DNA from: Proteobacteria bacterium UBA1278
GTDB lineage: Bacteria; Pseudomonadota; Gammaproteobacteria; Comchoanobacterales; Comchoanobacteraceae
Assembly (NCBI GenBank): GCA_002308435.1
Contig: DBUY01000024.1
Location: 1-16,106, forward strand
Reading direction: 5' to 3'
DNA: 16,106 nucleotides
Shown here: positions 1 to 8,309 of the stretch, in pieces
Layout: every line of letters begins with the position of its first letter
Numbering within the stretch: the stretch's first letter is position 1
Made by a program: the position numbers and the translations under genes
Notes under the pieces: model-generated
What the model was told of the DNA's origin: nothing
Database searches by the model: none
The model's input: only the letters and a program-made list of their open reading frames with translations

Positions 1-437
1 TGCGATGTAGCGTCGTTTGCAGGATGATTTTTGTGTCGAGAGGACAGCAGGTTCCTGGCATACAAGCTAATGCGGTTAGCAATTGTCTGGGTGATGATTA
101 AAAAGCGCTCTCTCAGCTGTAGTAGGGCAGGCCAGAAAAGCCAGGCTGAAAAAAGGCAAACAGCAGCTTGGCCAGCCAGCGGTAACGACATCAGGAGGTA
201 GAGAGATTCTGTCTGAATAAGTGTGATTGTCGCTACGATCCAAAGCTCAAGTGCGCAGCCGCTGAGCGCTGTCTTGATGCAAAACATGATGAGGCCATTG
301 AGCATGATAGTAAGCAACCACTGCAGGTCGGCCAAGAGACTAGCGCTCTCGGGTTCTTCATCGCGCTGAGGGTGGGCCCACATGTATTGCAAGGGTGTGT
401 AGACCAGGTCGAATAGTGAATCAATGACTGCAGGCAT
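1..437 (-). CDS. Partial membrane protein, family unknown
   Basis: An uninterrupted minus-strand reading frame starts at the ATG at 437 and stays open for 145 codons to the window edge, so the C-terminus is missing. An in-frame TAA lies two codons upstream of this ATG, which fixes it as the first possible ATG. The N-terminus (MPAVIDSLFD...) is followed by a short charged stretch with DEEPE near residue 27. Strongly hydrophobic segments follow at about residues 38-58, 62-84 and 85-107, then a basic region from about 109 to 136. This pattern fits a polytopic inner-membrane protein with a cytoplasmic basic loop. I do not recognise the family. It is transcribed away from the suf operon and is unlike its suf neighbours in function. 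The Shine-Dalgarno sequence is weak. Reading-frame openness over 437 nt and the coherent hydrophobic pattern are the evidence that it is real. Confidence 0.7.
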   Translation of the reverse strand, partial: MPAVIDSLFDLVYTPLQYMWAHPQRDEEPESASLLADLQWLLTIMLNGLIMFCIKTALSGCALELWIVATITLIQTESLYLLMSLPLAGQAAVCLFSAWLFWPALLQLRERFLIITQTIANRISLYARNLLSSRHKNHPANDATS

Positions 438-606
438 CTCTTAATCTGTTTTTAAGCTTACTTTTAGATTCTATCGTTTTTCCAGAAGACATGCAATCCT
501 GTGTTTGCAATATCTGATTCCAATGATCATTAAATGACTGAAAATAAGATTGATATAATACTCGTGAACGGAGCCAGCTTATGTCGATGGGTAGTTTATC
601 CTTCAA
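421..606 (-). CDS. Doubtful 61-codon ORF
   Basis: A minus-strand ORF of 61 codons overlaps the start of the partial membrane gene by 17 nt, in a different frame. Its only possible start for the full length is TTG, with an in-frame TAG three codons upstream and no clear ribosome binding site. The product would be polar and basic with no recognisable motif. It could be a small leader gene co-transcribed with the membrane protein, or chance. No other gene is visible between 438 and 752. Confidence 0.2.
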   Translation of the reverse strand: MKDKLPIDISWLRSRVLYQSYFQSFNDHWNQILQTQDCMSSGKTIESKSKLKNRLRDACSH

Positions 607-625
607 TATGACCTAATGACACATC

Positions 626-678
626 GGTTGATGTGGCTTGAAGCTGGGCGCAATTCAGCTTATATGCTTGGTTGATGT
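626..678 (+). repeat. Two copies of GGTTGATGT before sufB
   Basis: The 9-mer GGTTGATGT occurs at 626-634 and again at 670-678, 44 bp apart. That is about four helical turns, so both copies face nearly the same side of DNA. The second copy abuts the putative -35 element of the suf promoter. This could be a regulator site for suf or for the divergent membrane gene, or chance. No IscR-type palindrome is evident. Confidence 0.3.
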
Positions 679-706
679 AGACATTTTCCAGTGAAAGTGT
701 CATAAT
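678..706 (+). promoter_or_regulatory. Putative sigma70 promoter of the suf operon
   Basis: TAGACA (678-683) and CATAAT (701-706) are separated by exactly 17 nt, with each hexamer close to the sigma70 consensus. The -10 lies 46 nt before the sufB ATG, leaving a short leader that carries the GGAG ribosome binding site at 744-747. Confidence 0.5.
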
Positions 707-752
707 ATCTCAATGCTAAACACGGCTACAAAAGCCCAACGACGGAGCCAAC

Positions 753-2198
753 ATGATTGCGCCAAATAAGCAAATCAACGACCAGTTGTCACAGAAGTAT
801 TGGCAAGGCTTTCATACAGATATCGATACCGATAGTCTTCCGCCTGGGCTCAATGAAGATGTGATTCGCGCGATATCTCAAAAGAAAAATGAACCAAAGT
901 TCATGCTGGATTTTCGTCTAAAAGCATACACTCACTGGTTGACAATGTCGGAGCCAGACTGGGCAAAATTAAAGATCGAACCGATCAATTTTCAAGACAT
1001 TTCTTATTATAGTGCACCGAAGTCTAACAAAGACGGGCCCAAAAGCCTAGACGAAGTCGACCCAGAGCTATTGCGGACCTATGAGCGGCTTGGTATTCCA
1101 CTGCACGAGCAAAAAATGCTCTCTGGCGTGGCAATGGATGCTGTATTCGACAGCGTTTCAGTGGCAACGACTTTCAAAGAGAAGCTAGCGGAAGCTGGTG
1201 TCATATTTTGCCCATTTCGAGAAGCCGTTGAAAAACACCCTGAACTCATTGAGCAGTATTTAGCAACTGTTGTCCCATACCGAGATAATTTTTACGCAGC
1301 ACTTAACTCAGCTGTTTTCAGTGACGGATCATTCGTGTACATACCACCGAATGTGCGCTGCCCGATGGAGCTGTCAACCTACTTTCGGATTAACGCAGCC
1401 AACACAGGGCAGTTTGAGCGGACACTCATCATTGCTGACAAAGGTAGCCACGTAAGTTATCTAGAGGGCTGCACGGCACCCATGCGTGATGAAAATCAGT
1501 TACATGCGGCTGTTGTCGAACTTGTCGCTCTAGAAGGGGCTGAGATTAAATATTCAACCGTACAAAACTGGTACCCAGGTGACGAAAATGGTAAAGGCGG
1601 CATCTATAATTTTGTCACTAAGCGCGCCATGGCGAAAGCACACGCCACCGTCTCATGGACTCAAATTGAGACCGGCTCTGCGATCACGTGGAAATATCCC
1701 AGTGTTGTTCTCCAGGGAGATCACAGCAGTGGAAGTTTTTACTCAGTCACCATCACCAATAACCATCAACAGGCTGATACTGGCACGAAAATGACACACA
1801 TTGGCAAGCACACAAGCAGTCGAATTATCGCCAAGGGGATCTCTGCTGGGCAATCACAAAATACATACCGAGGGCTTGTCAAAGTCGCGCCAACAGCCAG
1901 CCACGCCATTAACCATACGCAATGTGACTCGCTATTGATCGGAGATCGGTGTTCTGCACATACATTTCCACAGGTGAACACGCAAAATGCGCTCACGAAA
2001 GTAGAACACGAGGCATGCACATCCAAAATCAGCGCTGATATGCAGTTTTATTGTCAGTCTCGCGGCCTTGATTCAGAAGCGGCAGTATCAATGATTGTTA
2101 ATGGCTTCTGTAAGCAAGTTCTACAACAGTTACCGATGGAGTTTGCTGTCGAGGCGCAAGCGCTATTAGAAATCAGCCTCGAGGGTAGCGTCGGCTAA
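753..2198 (+). CDS. sufB: Fe-S cluster assembly scaffold SufB
   Basis: SufB forms the SufBC2D complex in the cytosol, on which Fe-S clusters are built from sulfur delivered by the desulfurase system. The product is 481 aa, slightly shorter than the 495 aa of E. coli SufB. The beta-helix core and C-terminal family blocks are clear. These include QCDSLLIGDRC at 390-400, SAHTFP at 401-406, VEHEA at 417-421 and FYCQSRGL at 432-439. Relative to E. coli, the sulfur-accepting Cys405 corresponds to C391 and the cluster-ligand pair His433/Glu434 to H419/E420, with the spacing of 29 between Cys and Glu kept. The start ATG is preceded by GGAG with a 5-nt spacer. It is the first gene of the operon, 35 nt ahead of sufC, behind a sigma70-like promoter. 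Identity is secure. Confidence 0.97.
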   Translation: MIAPNKQINDQLSQKYWQGFHTDIDTDSLPPGLNEDVIRAISQKKNEPKFMLDFRLKAYTHWLTMSEPDWAKLKIEPINFQDISYYSAPKSNKDGPKSLDEVDPELLRTYERLGIPLHEQKMLSGVAMDAVFDSVSVATTFKEKLAEAGVIFCPFREAVEKHPELIEQYLATVVPYRDNFYAALNSAVFSDGSFVYIPPNVRCPMELSTYFRINAANTGQFERTLIIADKGSHVSYLEGCTAPMRDENQLHAAVVELVALEGAEIKYSTVQNWYPGDENGKGGIYNFVTKRAMAKAHATVSWTQIETGSAITWKYPSVVLQGDHSSGSFYSVTITNNHQQADTGTKMTHIGKHTSSRIIAKGISAGQSQNTYRGLVKVAPTASHAINHTQCDSLLIGDRCSAHTFPQVNTQNALTKVEHEACTSKISADMQFYCQSRGLDSEAAVSMIVNGFCKQVLQQLPMEFAVEAQALLEISLEGSVG

Positions 2199-2233
2199 TA
2201 TACACATAGAATAATACAATGAGATAGAGAGAA

Positions 2234-2986
2234 ATGCTTAAAATACAATCACTAAATGCCTCAGTTGGCGACAAGTCTATTATCAAGTCACTAAACTTAT
2301 CGATTCAGCCTGGTGAAGTGCATGCAATCATGGGGCCGAATGGTTCGGGCAAGAGTACGCTTTCCAACGTCATTACTGGGCATCCAGATTATCAAGTAAC
2401 CGCAGGGCATATTCATTACCAGGGAGAAGATATATTAGAAATGACACCGGATGTTAGGGCAACCAAAGGACTATTTATGTCATTTCAATACCCAGTTGGA
2501 CTACCCGGCGTTACCACCATTAGCTTTTTACAAGCAGTGATGAATGCACAACGAAAGCAAAGGCAAGAGCCTCTCGTTGAAGCAACCGATTTAATTGCGA
2601 GCGCACGCGTCGCGTGCGAACAGGTTGGGCTTCCCGCACAGTTTTTACATCGCGCTCTGAATAAAGGGTTCTCTGGTGGTGAGAAAAAACGTGCAGAGTT
2701 ACTTCAAATGCGGTTACTGGAACCTAAGCTGGCGATTCTTGATGAAACTGATTCTGGGCTTGATATCGACGCACTAAAAATGGTGGGCACAGTCGTTAAC
2801 GAGATGCGTGATAACGCGCGCTCATTCGTAATCGTAACGCACTATCCACGTATACTAGAATATATCAAGCCCGACTATGTCCATGTGATGCGTGACGGTA
2901 ATATCATCAAGACAGGCGATGCCGCACTGGCAAACCAGCTCGAAAAGTCAGGATATGCTTGGCTTGATGATACAACAAAAGACTGA
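2234..2986 (+). CDS. sufC: SUF complex ABC ATPase SufC
   Basis: SufC is the soluble ATPase whose hydrolysis drives conformational change in SufBC2D during cluster assembly. At 250 aa it is of normal family length. Walker A GPNGSGKST lies at 34-42 (Lys40), the Q-loop Gln at about 85, and the signature FSGGEKKR at 146-153. Walker B LAILDE is at 166-171, followed by the SufC-typical ETDSGLD, and the H-loop is H203. There are no membrane segments, as expected for the SUF rather than transporter branch of ABC ATPases. It starts 35 nt after sufB with an AGAGAGA purine tract upstream, and it ends 7 nt before sufD. Confidence 0.97.
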   Translation: MLKIQSLNASVGDKSIIKSLNLSIQPGEVHAIMGPNGSGKSTLSNVITGHPDYQVTAGHIHYQGEDILEMTPDVRATKGLFMSFQYPVGLPGVTTISFLQAVMNAQRKQRQEPLVEATDLIASARVACEQVGLPAQFLHRALNKGFSGGEKKRAELLQMRLLEPKLAILDETDSGLDIDALKMVGTVVNEMRDNARSFVIVTHYPRILEYIKPDYVHVMRDGNIIKTGDAALANQLEKSGYAWLDDTTKD

Positions 2987-2993
2987 TCCCGCC

Positions 2994-4256
2994 ATGCAAA
3001 TCAAAGACCTCATCACAGCACAAGCGCAAGCCCATGGTTTTGGCGCTACCACAGCACCAGGACCAATGCGGCTAAACGCGGCAGAGCGTCTACAGCAGTA
3101 TAATCTAAGTAGTCGACGACATTTTTGGACACGCTTAGCGATGCGCGATGTCCTCAATACACCGGTTCTGCCCATCGCTCAGTCTGCCAACAGCGTGGAT
3201 ATTGCTTCGTACCAAAAAAAAACCAGTGCCATCCCAGTTATATTCAGGGGCGGCTGTTGTGTCAGTCCGCAGCCCAAAGCAAACAGTGGTGTAGAAGTGG
3301 ATGTATTGCCTATCGATACGTCGAGCGAGCAACAACACTGGTCAACTTTCATGGCCAATGCTGCCTGCGAGATTACGCCAGCTTTGGCGGCGATGTGTGG
3401 GCAAAGTGTGGTCAATATCCGCATCACTGCTTCAGTTCAAATCGAACTGATATACATCACAGACAAAGCGCCGAGTACAGATGGCTATCATATCAATATC
3501 GATGTTGCCGCTGGCGTGCGTGCCAGTATTGATCAGTACATCTACTCAACTGAGTCAGCAGAGGGTTCAGCGTGTATCGTATCGCGAACAATCAAGCTTG
3601 CCAAAGATGCAGATTTGGTTGATCAGTTTGTTGGAAAGATACCGGCAATAAGCTTTATGCAGTGTCAACAGGTGAGTGGTAACGAGCGCAGTACATATCG
3701 TGCGTACCAAGCATTAACAGGGGGCAAGGTATGTCGTCAAGTCAGTGAGCTAATCCTAAACGAGCCGCAGGCAAGTGCCGCAGTTTATGGCGTCGGGCTC
3801 GCCAACGAAAAGCAGCGTCATGATCATACGATTTTGGTGAAGCACCAAGCATCGCATACACAATCGACCCAACAGGTGAAATACTGTGTAGATCAACAAG
3901 CGCTGAGTAATTTTACGAGTCGAGTCTATGTTGCGTCAGGCGTATATGATATCGAATCAGACCAACTCAACCACAACCTACTGTTGAGTAATCAGGCACG
4001 TGCGCTGACTGCACCAGAGCTCGAAATTTACGCTGATGATGTGCGTTGTGCCCATGGCGCGACGGTGGGCGCACTTGATGAACAAGCAATTTTTTACTTG
4101 CAGTCACGCGGATTGAATCTACAACAAGCCCGGGCTACTCTAGTTTCAGGCTTTATGAAAGATCTCATTGAGGTTTTCCCAACAGCAGCTTGTGATCGCG
4201 CACAGTCACTCGTTGATCGTATGCTAGCGCGAACGGAAGGGTGTCAACAGGATTAG
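2994..4256 (+). CDS. sufD: Fe-S cluster assembly protein SufD
   Basis: SufD is the SufB paralogue in the SufBC2D complex and is needed for iron acquisition in cluster assembly. From the ATG at 2994 the product is 420 aa, matching E. coli SufD (423 aa). An in-frame ATG at 2967, inside sufC, is possible. The frame itself stays open even further upstream, but that part only shadows sufC. The N-terminal half is divergent, as is usual for SufD. The C-terminal block is diagnostic: VRCAHGATVG at 350-359, then LDEQAIFYLQSRGL at 361-374. His354 corresponds to E. coli His360, a proposed ligand in the nascent cluster site. The gene contains an A9 run (3214-3222, codons for Gln-Lys-Lys). The ribosome binding site before 2994 is weak, so translational coupling to sufC is likely. 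It is the last gene before the inserted membrane protein. Confidence 0.95.
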   Translation: MQIKDLITAQAQAHGFGATTAPGPMRLNAAERLQQYNLSSRRHFWTRLAMRDVLNTPVLPIAQSANSVDIASYQKKTSAIPVIFRGGCCVSPQPKANSGVEVDVLPIDTSSEQQHWSTFMANAACEITPALAAMCGQSVVNIRITASVQIELIYITDKAPSTDGYHINIDVAAGVRASIDQYIYSTESAEGSACIVSRTIKLAKDADLVDQFVGKIPAISFMQCQQVSGNERSTYRAYQALTGGKVCRQVSELILNEPQASAAVYGVGLANEKQRHDHTILVKHQASHTQSTQQVKYCVDQQALSNFTSRVYVASGVYDIESDQLNHNLLLSNQARALTAPELEIYADDVRCAHGATVGALDEQAIFYLQSRGLNLQQARATLVSGFMKDLIEVFPTAACDRAQSLVDRMLARTEGCQQD

Positions 4257-4306
4257 AGTGAGCGCATGCAATGCAGGTATCTCAGTGAAGGGGTGAAAAA
4301 TACAGA

Positions 4307-6961
4307 ATGCAAGAAACAAGCTCGCCAAAAAAATCGCAATTAGACATATTCTCAACGCCTGAAAAGCTACTGTTACTGCTTGCGCTCGTGCTGGCCATCC
4401 TCACGGCACCAACATGGGCTGGGCTATTATTACTATTCGTCCAGGCCACTGGTAGAACATTTTATCGTATCGGTCAATGTATCATGCAGGCGATTCGATA
4501 TGGGAAGCTCTTTCATTTCGCTAGCTGGTTTTCAGCGCTCTATCACGGCAGCATTTTTTTTTCAGTGAATGGTTGGGTATTATGGTCCTCTATCCCAGCT
4601 GTTGAACAATTTGCTCGGATGAACCGGGCTGATCCGGATGACGTCACATCAAAAAAAAGCACCTCATTGATGGGGGTATTATATGACGCGCTGAGTATTA
4701 TTGTCTGTATCTGTGTTGCTGGTCTTGGCGTACAGATGTTGAGGCTTAAACAGTTGTTTGCAAGTGGTATCTGGCTTCATCGTCTCATGCTAGCTTTATC
4801 CGCCCAAGGCGTGATCGGGATTCGTGCCGCACTCATCGTGCACTTCACTCAGGGTGAGGATGGTGCGCCAGCGACAGACGAACAACTCCGTATCGCACAC
4901 AGTGAAAGTATTTTCCGACGCATTCCAAGTTTCAGTCACCGGCAACGTCACTGGAGCCGGTTTGCCGTGCTCGATTGCGGTTGGATTGCATTTAGCGCGA
5001 TCGTGATTGCCAATTATATACCGTCTCAGCTGATTTGGCCTCTCCTCTACTTGGTAGTATTTGGCGACCGATTTGCACGGTTGCATGCTGACTATTTGAA
5101 TGAGGTAATGCAGTTTGTGAACGCTGTCCGACATGAACTCGACAGCGTTCGTGAGAATTCAAATTCGATATCGCGACGTTTATCAGACATGTGGAACAAC
5201 ATTAGTGGTCGTGGTGCATTGCCGTCCTCGGTGCCATCACTAGAGCTATTTATACTTCACTATGGACTGTTTTACTATCACGGAATTTGGGTGCCAGGAA
5301 TTGTGATGACGATGGGCCAGGTTATGGTCACCATGGCAAGTCAACTCATGAGTTGGCAAATGCTATTGGGGTCAATCCAGGTGATCATACCTGCTTTACT
5401 TTTTCTTCTACCAATCGCTGTGTTCGCTTTTCTTGATGCTGGTAACCCATCAATCATACAACAGATCATCATTAAATTGTGTGCTCGGCGTGAAGCGGCG
5501 GTACACCGAGTACGCGAGCTTTTTAATCAGTGGATGGTGGTCGCCATGTTATATGGGGCATTTGCATGGTTTTTGCCTGTCACAGTAGGCACCAGCGCTG
5601 CAGCTGGCTGGATTACACGGTGGCGTGCCGTTTTACATAGAATCATATATTGGGTTTTTGTCAAAGCAGCTGGTGATGTGCTTGGTGTGATCTTCGCTGA
5701 CCGGCTTCGTCAAACAACACGGGGAGCGCAATGGGCAGAAACACTCGAGAAAAGTAGCGGCTGGGCGATGGTGCTGACTGCGCTTACAAAGCGTCGAGAA
5801 TTTGTATCGGCAAGCATCGCGCACTCAGTGGCGCAATCAATAGCAACCGTCTGTCGCGTGACAGGGCTGACCTGGCTATGGGTTAATATGGTTACCGGTC
5901 TGAGGTATATTGGTGTTGTGAGTGTGCTCAGCTGGATTGGTCATTTTGCACATCGTTGGTCTATCGATGTGCCGTTTGTCTGGTTATTGAGCATGTGTTC
6001 GCGCCGAACGCTCAACCTCGGACTGCTCTACACCGCTGCCTCTATCCTTTCCTTCTCAGTTTTTAGATGTGTGGATGTAGTCGTCGCGTTACCTTGGCAA
6101 GGGATCAATCGAAAAATCAGTCGGGTCACTGACCCAATCTGGAACATGGCATTGATCATTTGTAGTGGGGTGCTCTGTGTGGCTGTACTACTGTCGATGT
6201 TGTCTCTCACGCACACAACTTTTGGGCAGCTATTCTCTCCGAGCGTCCTTCTTAGCATTGCTGGCTATACCCTGTGTATGGTGTTGTTAATTGCGTTTTT
6301 GCTTGAGCTAAATGCAGCCTATCAAAAGTACGAGTCATCAAAATATGTCGAAAATGAGGATGATACGGAGAACCTTGAATCACAAGAACAAGGCCCAGGC
6401 TATAATGATGAGCAAGCGCACAGTGGCGAGTTCAATCATAGCGACCTAGAAATACCGACTGCGCATCCCATTCGAGATAACGATTCGTCAATAGGCCCCG
6501 ATCAAGGTCTCAGTGCACCGCCGTTTGAAAGTATACTCGGCCCGACTGATACAGCTTCTCGAAAAGCTGTTGGCCCGTCTGCACCGCCCCTATCATTGCT
6601 CGATCGGTATCTGAATCGTAATCAGTCGGCGAATAATCCGGCGCCATCAGCGCCGCCACTCGTAAGTGAGCGACCAAGAAGTCGACAAGACTCAGATGGC
6701 GAAACTGACTACTCCAGCGCAACAGATGGAGAAGAGTCATATGTGGTCTCAGCACAAGACCGAGAACGACTCAGACGTCTTGGCACACCATCAATGTATC
6801 ATCACGATCATGTGGCAACGAGTGAGAATGAAGCGAGTGACAATAGAAGTGGTTCTGGGTCATTGGATCATTGGTTTTCTGGCAATATGTATTCAGATGA
6901 TGCCAATTCTAGAAGACAGGATGGGGGTGCTGACAATTCGTTGAATAATCAACCTAAATAA
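4307..6961 (+). CDS. Large polytopic membrane protein, unknown family
   Basis: This is an 884-aa protein I cannot assign to a family. Residues 1-670 are dominated by hydrophobic stretches, roughly at 19-46, 121-143, 155-180, 218-252, 315-345, 353-377, 408-435, 520-545, 552-587, 612-635 and 645-667, suggesting ten or more membrane spans. Between them are polar loops, notably 183-216 and 255-308. Residues 670-884 form a hydrophilic tail rich in Asp, Glu, Ser, Asn and Gln and probably disordered. It holds three SAPP motifs and His/Asp/Ser-rich patches. No transporter, kinase or protease signature is visible. The ATG is preceded by AAGGGG with a long 13-nt spacer. It sits 50 nt after sufD and 91 nt before sufS, on the same strand, so it probably shares the suf transcript. 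No conserved role in Fe-S biogenesis is known for such a protein. A T9 run (4554-4562) and an A8 run (about 4650) lie in its coding sequence. Confidence 0.85.
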   Translation: MQETSSPKKSQLDIFSTPEKLLLLLALVLAILTAPTWAGLLLLFVQATGRTFYRIGQCIMQAIRYGKLFHFASWFSALYHGSIFFSVNGWVLWSSIPAVEQFARMNRADPDDVTSKKSTSLMGVLYDALSIIVCICVAGLGVQMLRLKQLFASGIWLHRLMLALSAQGVIGIRAALIVHFTQGEDGAPATDEQLRIAHSESIFRRIPSFSHRQRHWSRFAVLDCGWIAFSAIVIANYIPSQLIWPLLYLVVFGDRFARLHADYLNEVMQFVNAVRHELDSVRENSNSISRRLSDMWNNISGRGALPSSVPSLELFILHYGLFYYHGIWVPGIVMTMGQVMVTMASQLMSWQMLLGSIQVIIPALLFLLPIAVFAFLDAGNPSIIQQIIIKLCARREAAVHRVRELFNQWMVVAMLYGAFAWFLPVTVGTSAAAGWITRWRAVLHRIIYWVFVKAAGDVLGVIFADRLRQTTRGAQWAETLEKSSGWAMVLTALTKRREFVSASIAHSVAQSIATVCRVTGLTWLWVNMVTGLRYIGVVSVLSWIGHFAHRWSIDVPFVWLLSMCSRRTLNLGLLYTAASILSFSVFRCVDVVVALPWQGINRKISRVTDPIWNMALIICSGVLCVAVLLSMLSLTHTTFGQLFSPSVLLSIAGYTLCMVLLIAFLLELNAAYQKYESSKYVENEDDTENLESQEQGPGYNDEQAHSGEFNHSDLEIPTAHPIRDNDSSIGPDQGLSAPPFESILGPTDTASRKAVGPSAPPLSLLDRYLNRNQSANNPAPSAPPLVSERPRSRQDSDGETDYSSATDGEESYVVSAQDRERLRRLGTPSMYHHDHVATSENEASDNRSGSGSLDHWFSGNMYSDDANSRRQDGGADNSLNNQPK
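6509..6661 (+). repeat. Three evenly spaced SAPP motifs in the tail
   Basis: Within the disordered tail of the large membrane protein, SAPP followed by a hydrophobic residue occurs at residues 736-739 (LSAPPF), 758-761 (PSAPPL) and 781-784 (PSAPPL). The spacings are 22 and 23 residues. The DNA between the motifs is not repeated, so the motif is kept at protein level and is not a recent tandem duplication. Confidence 0.7.
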
Positions 6962-7002
6962 TGCCAGAGGCAGTCGAAAAATTCACTTAGTCAATAGACA
7001 CA

Positions 7003-7029
7003 TTGACAAGTCATAGTTTGAGATAAAAC
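7003..7029 (+). promoter_or_regulatory. Possible internal promoter before sufS
   Basis: A perfect TTGACA (7003-7008) lies in the 91-nt gap between the membrane protein gene and sufS. The best -10 candidate is TAAAAC (7024-7029) at a short 15-nt spacing, so the assignment is weak. A promoter here would let sufS-sufU-sufA-sufT be expressed independently of sufBCD. Confidence 0.22.
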
Positions 7030-7052
7030 GGCATTTGTGTTAACATCTTCGG

Positions 7053-8309
7053 ATGAATATTTCCAATGAAACACTACACGAAATACTCGAGTCTGCGCAA
7101 CAATGGCGTGCTGACTTTCCGATACTGCATCCAGAGCCATCTAATGGTAAAGGACTTGTATATCTAGATAGCGCCGCCACCAGTCAAAAGCCGCAAGTAG
7201 TCATTGATACTTTATCTGCATTTTATAGCAACGAAAACGCCAATGTACACCGAGGCATCTACCAATTGAGCGAGGAAGCAACCGATCGTTATGAAAAAAG
7301 CCGAGCGACCATTGCGCGCTTTATCGGTAGCCAGTACCCAAAACACCTTGTCTTGACGCACGGTGCCACAGAAGCGATCAATTGTGTTGCACACAGCTAC
7401 TTTCGAGATAAACTTGAAGCGGGCGACGAGATTATCTTGTCCATTGCAGAACACCACGCCAATATCGTACCGTGGCAAACCATTGCCGAAGAGAAAGGGT
7501 GTGTAATTCATTACATCCCATTAGATAGTGAAGGACAGTTTGATCTAGCAGCGTATAAAACTTGTCTATCAGAGCGAACCAAGTTAGTTGCTGTGACTCA
7601 CGTGTCAAACGTGCTTGGTAGTGTGTTCCCAGTGAAAACCATCACAAAGATGGCCCATGCCCACCACGCCAAAGTACTCATTGACGGCGCACAAGCATGT
7701 CCGCAAGTGGCTGTTGATGTGACTGATATTGGTTGCGATTTTTATATTGCCTCATCGCATAAGTGCTATGCCCCAGCGGGGGTAGGGTGCTTATATGCTA
7801 AGCCAGAAGACCTTGAGGCCATGAAGCCATATCAAACAGGTGGTAGTATGATTGAGACCGTGACTACGCATGGAGCAACGTTTATGCCACCACCAATGCG
7901 TTTTGAAGCCGGGACACCAGCCATTGCAGAAACCATTGCATGGGCGTGTGCTTGTGAGTACATGATGGCTCAAGATACAGAAAAACGATTAATATACAAG
8001 CAGCTACTCACGACATACCTCATGGAGCGATTACAACAACTACCAAACATCACTGTTTTTGGCACGGCCGCGGACAAGATGCCTGTTGCTGCCTTTACCC
8101 ATAACACGATTCACGCGCATGACATGGCGACTATACTAGACAGTGTCGGGGTAGCTGTTCGCGCGGGGCACCACTGTGCCATGCCACTTCATCAAGCGCT
8201 TGACGTGCCGGCTACCACGCGAGCCTCGCTGACTTTCTACAATAACACAGCAGATATCGATGCGTTAATGACAGGCATTCAACGTGCGGAGGCATTGTTC
8301 GATGGATGA
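7053..8309 (+). CDS. sufS: Cysteine desulfurase SufS
   Basis: SufS is the PLP-dependent group II cysteine desulfurase that converts cysteine to alanine and holds the released sulfur as persulfide. The product is 418 aa; E. coli SufS is 406 aa. The N-terminal VYLDSAATSQKP block (36-47), HRGIYQLS (67-74), the THGATEAIN segment (102-110) and the cofactor-binding EHHANIVPW (133-141) are typical. Lys237 in SSHK is the PLP lysine; the context SSHKCYAPAGVG departs slightly from the usual SGHKxYGPTGIG. Catalytic Cys375 lies in RAGHHCAMP (370-378), the short-loop arrangement of type II enzymes. No clear Shine-Dalgarno precedes the ATG, which is unusual among these suf genes. Its 3' end overlaps sufU by 8 nt, matching the functional SufS-SufU pairing. 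Confidence 0.96.
   Translation: MNISNETLHEILESAQQWRADFPILHPEPSNGKGLVYLDSAATSQKPQVVIDTLSAFYSNENANVHRGIYQLSEEATDRYEKSRATIARFIGSQYPKHLVLTHGATEAINCVAHSYFRDKLEAGDEIILSIAEHHANIVPWQTIAEEKGCVIHYIPLDSEGQFDLAAYKTCLSERTKLVAVTHVSNVLGSVFPVKTITKMAHAHHAKVLIDGAQACPQVAVDVTDIGCDFYIASSHKCYAPAGVGCLYAKPEDLEAMKPYQTGGSMIETVTTHGATFMPPPMRFEAGTPAIAETIAWACACEYMMAQDTEKRLIYKQLLTTYLMERLQQLPNITVFGTAADKMPVAAFTHNTIHAHDMATILDSVGVAVRAGHHCAMPLHQALDVPATTRASLTFYNNTADIDALMTGIQRAEALFDG

Noticed and set aside
233..424. 63-codon minus-strand ORF at the left edge
   Set aside because: It is out of frame with the longer open frame from 437 to the edge, whose hydrophobic pattern is convincing.
607..752. IscR binding site controlling suf
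   Set aside because: I could not match either the type 1 or type 2 IscR consensus by eye.
2892..2993. Upstream extension of sufD by 34 codons
   Set aside because: It overlaps sufC and has no family similarity; the ATG at 2994 gives the family length and N-terminus.
3125..3532. 135-codon plus-strand ORF inside sufD
   Set aside because: It lies wholly within sufD in another frame, and the sufD frame carries recognisable family blocks; the alternative product is Cys/Arg-rich without pattern.
4796..5134. 112-codon minus-strand ORF opposite the large membrane protein
   Set aside because: The plus-strand frame is open for 2.6 kb with coherent membrane segments, while this product has no pattern.
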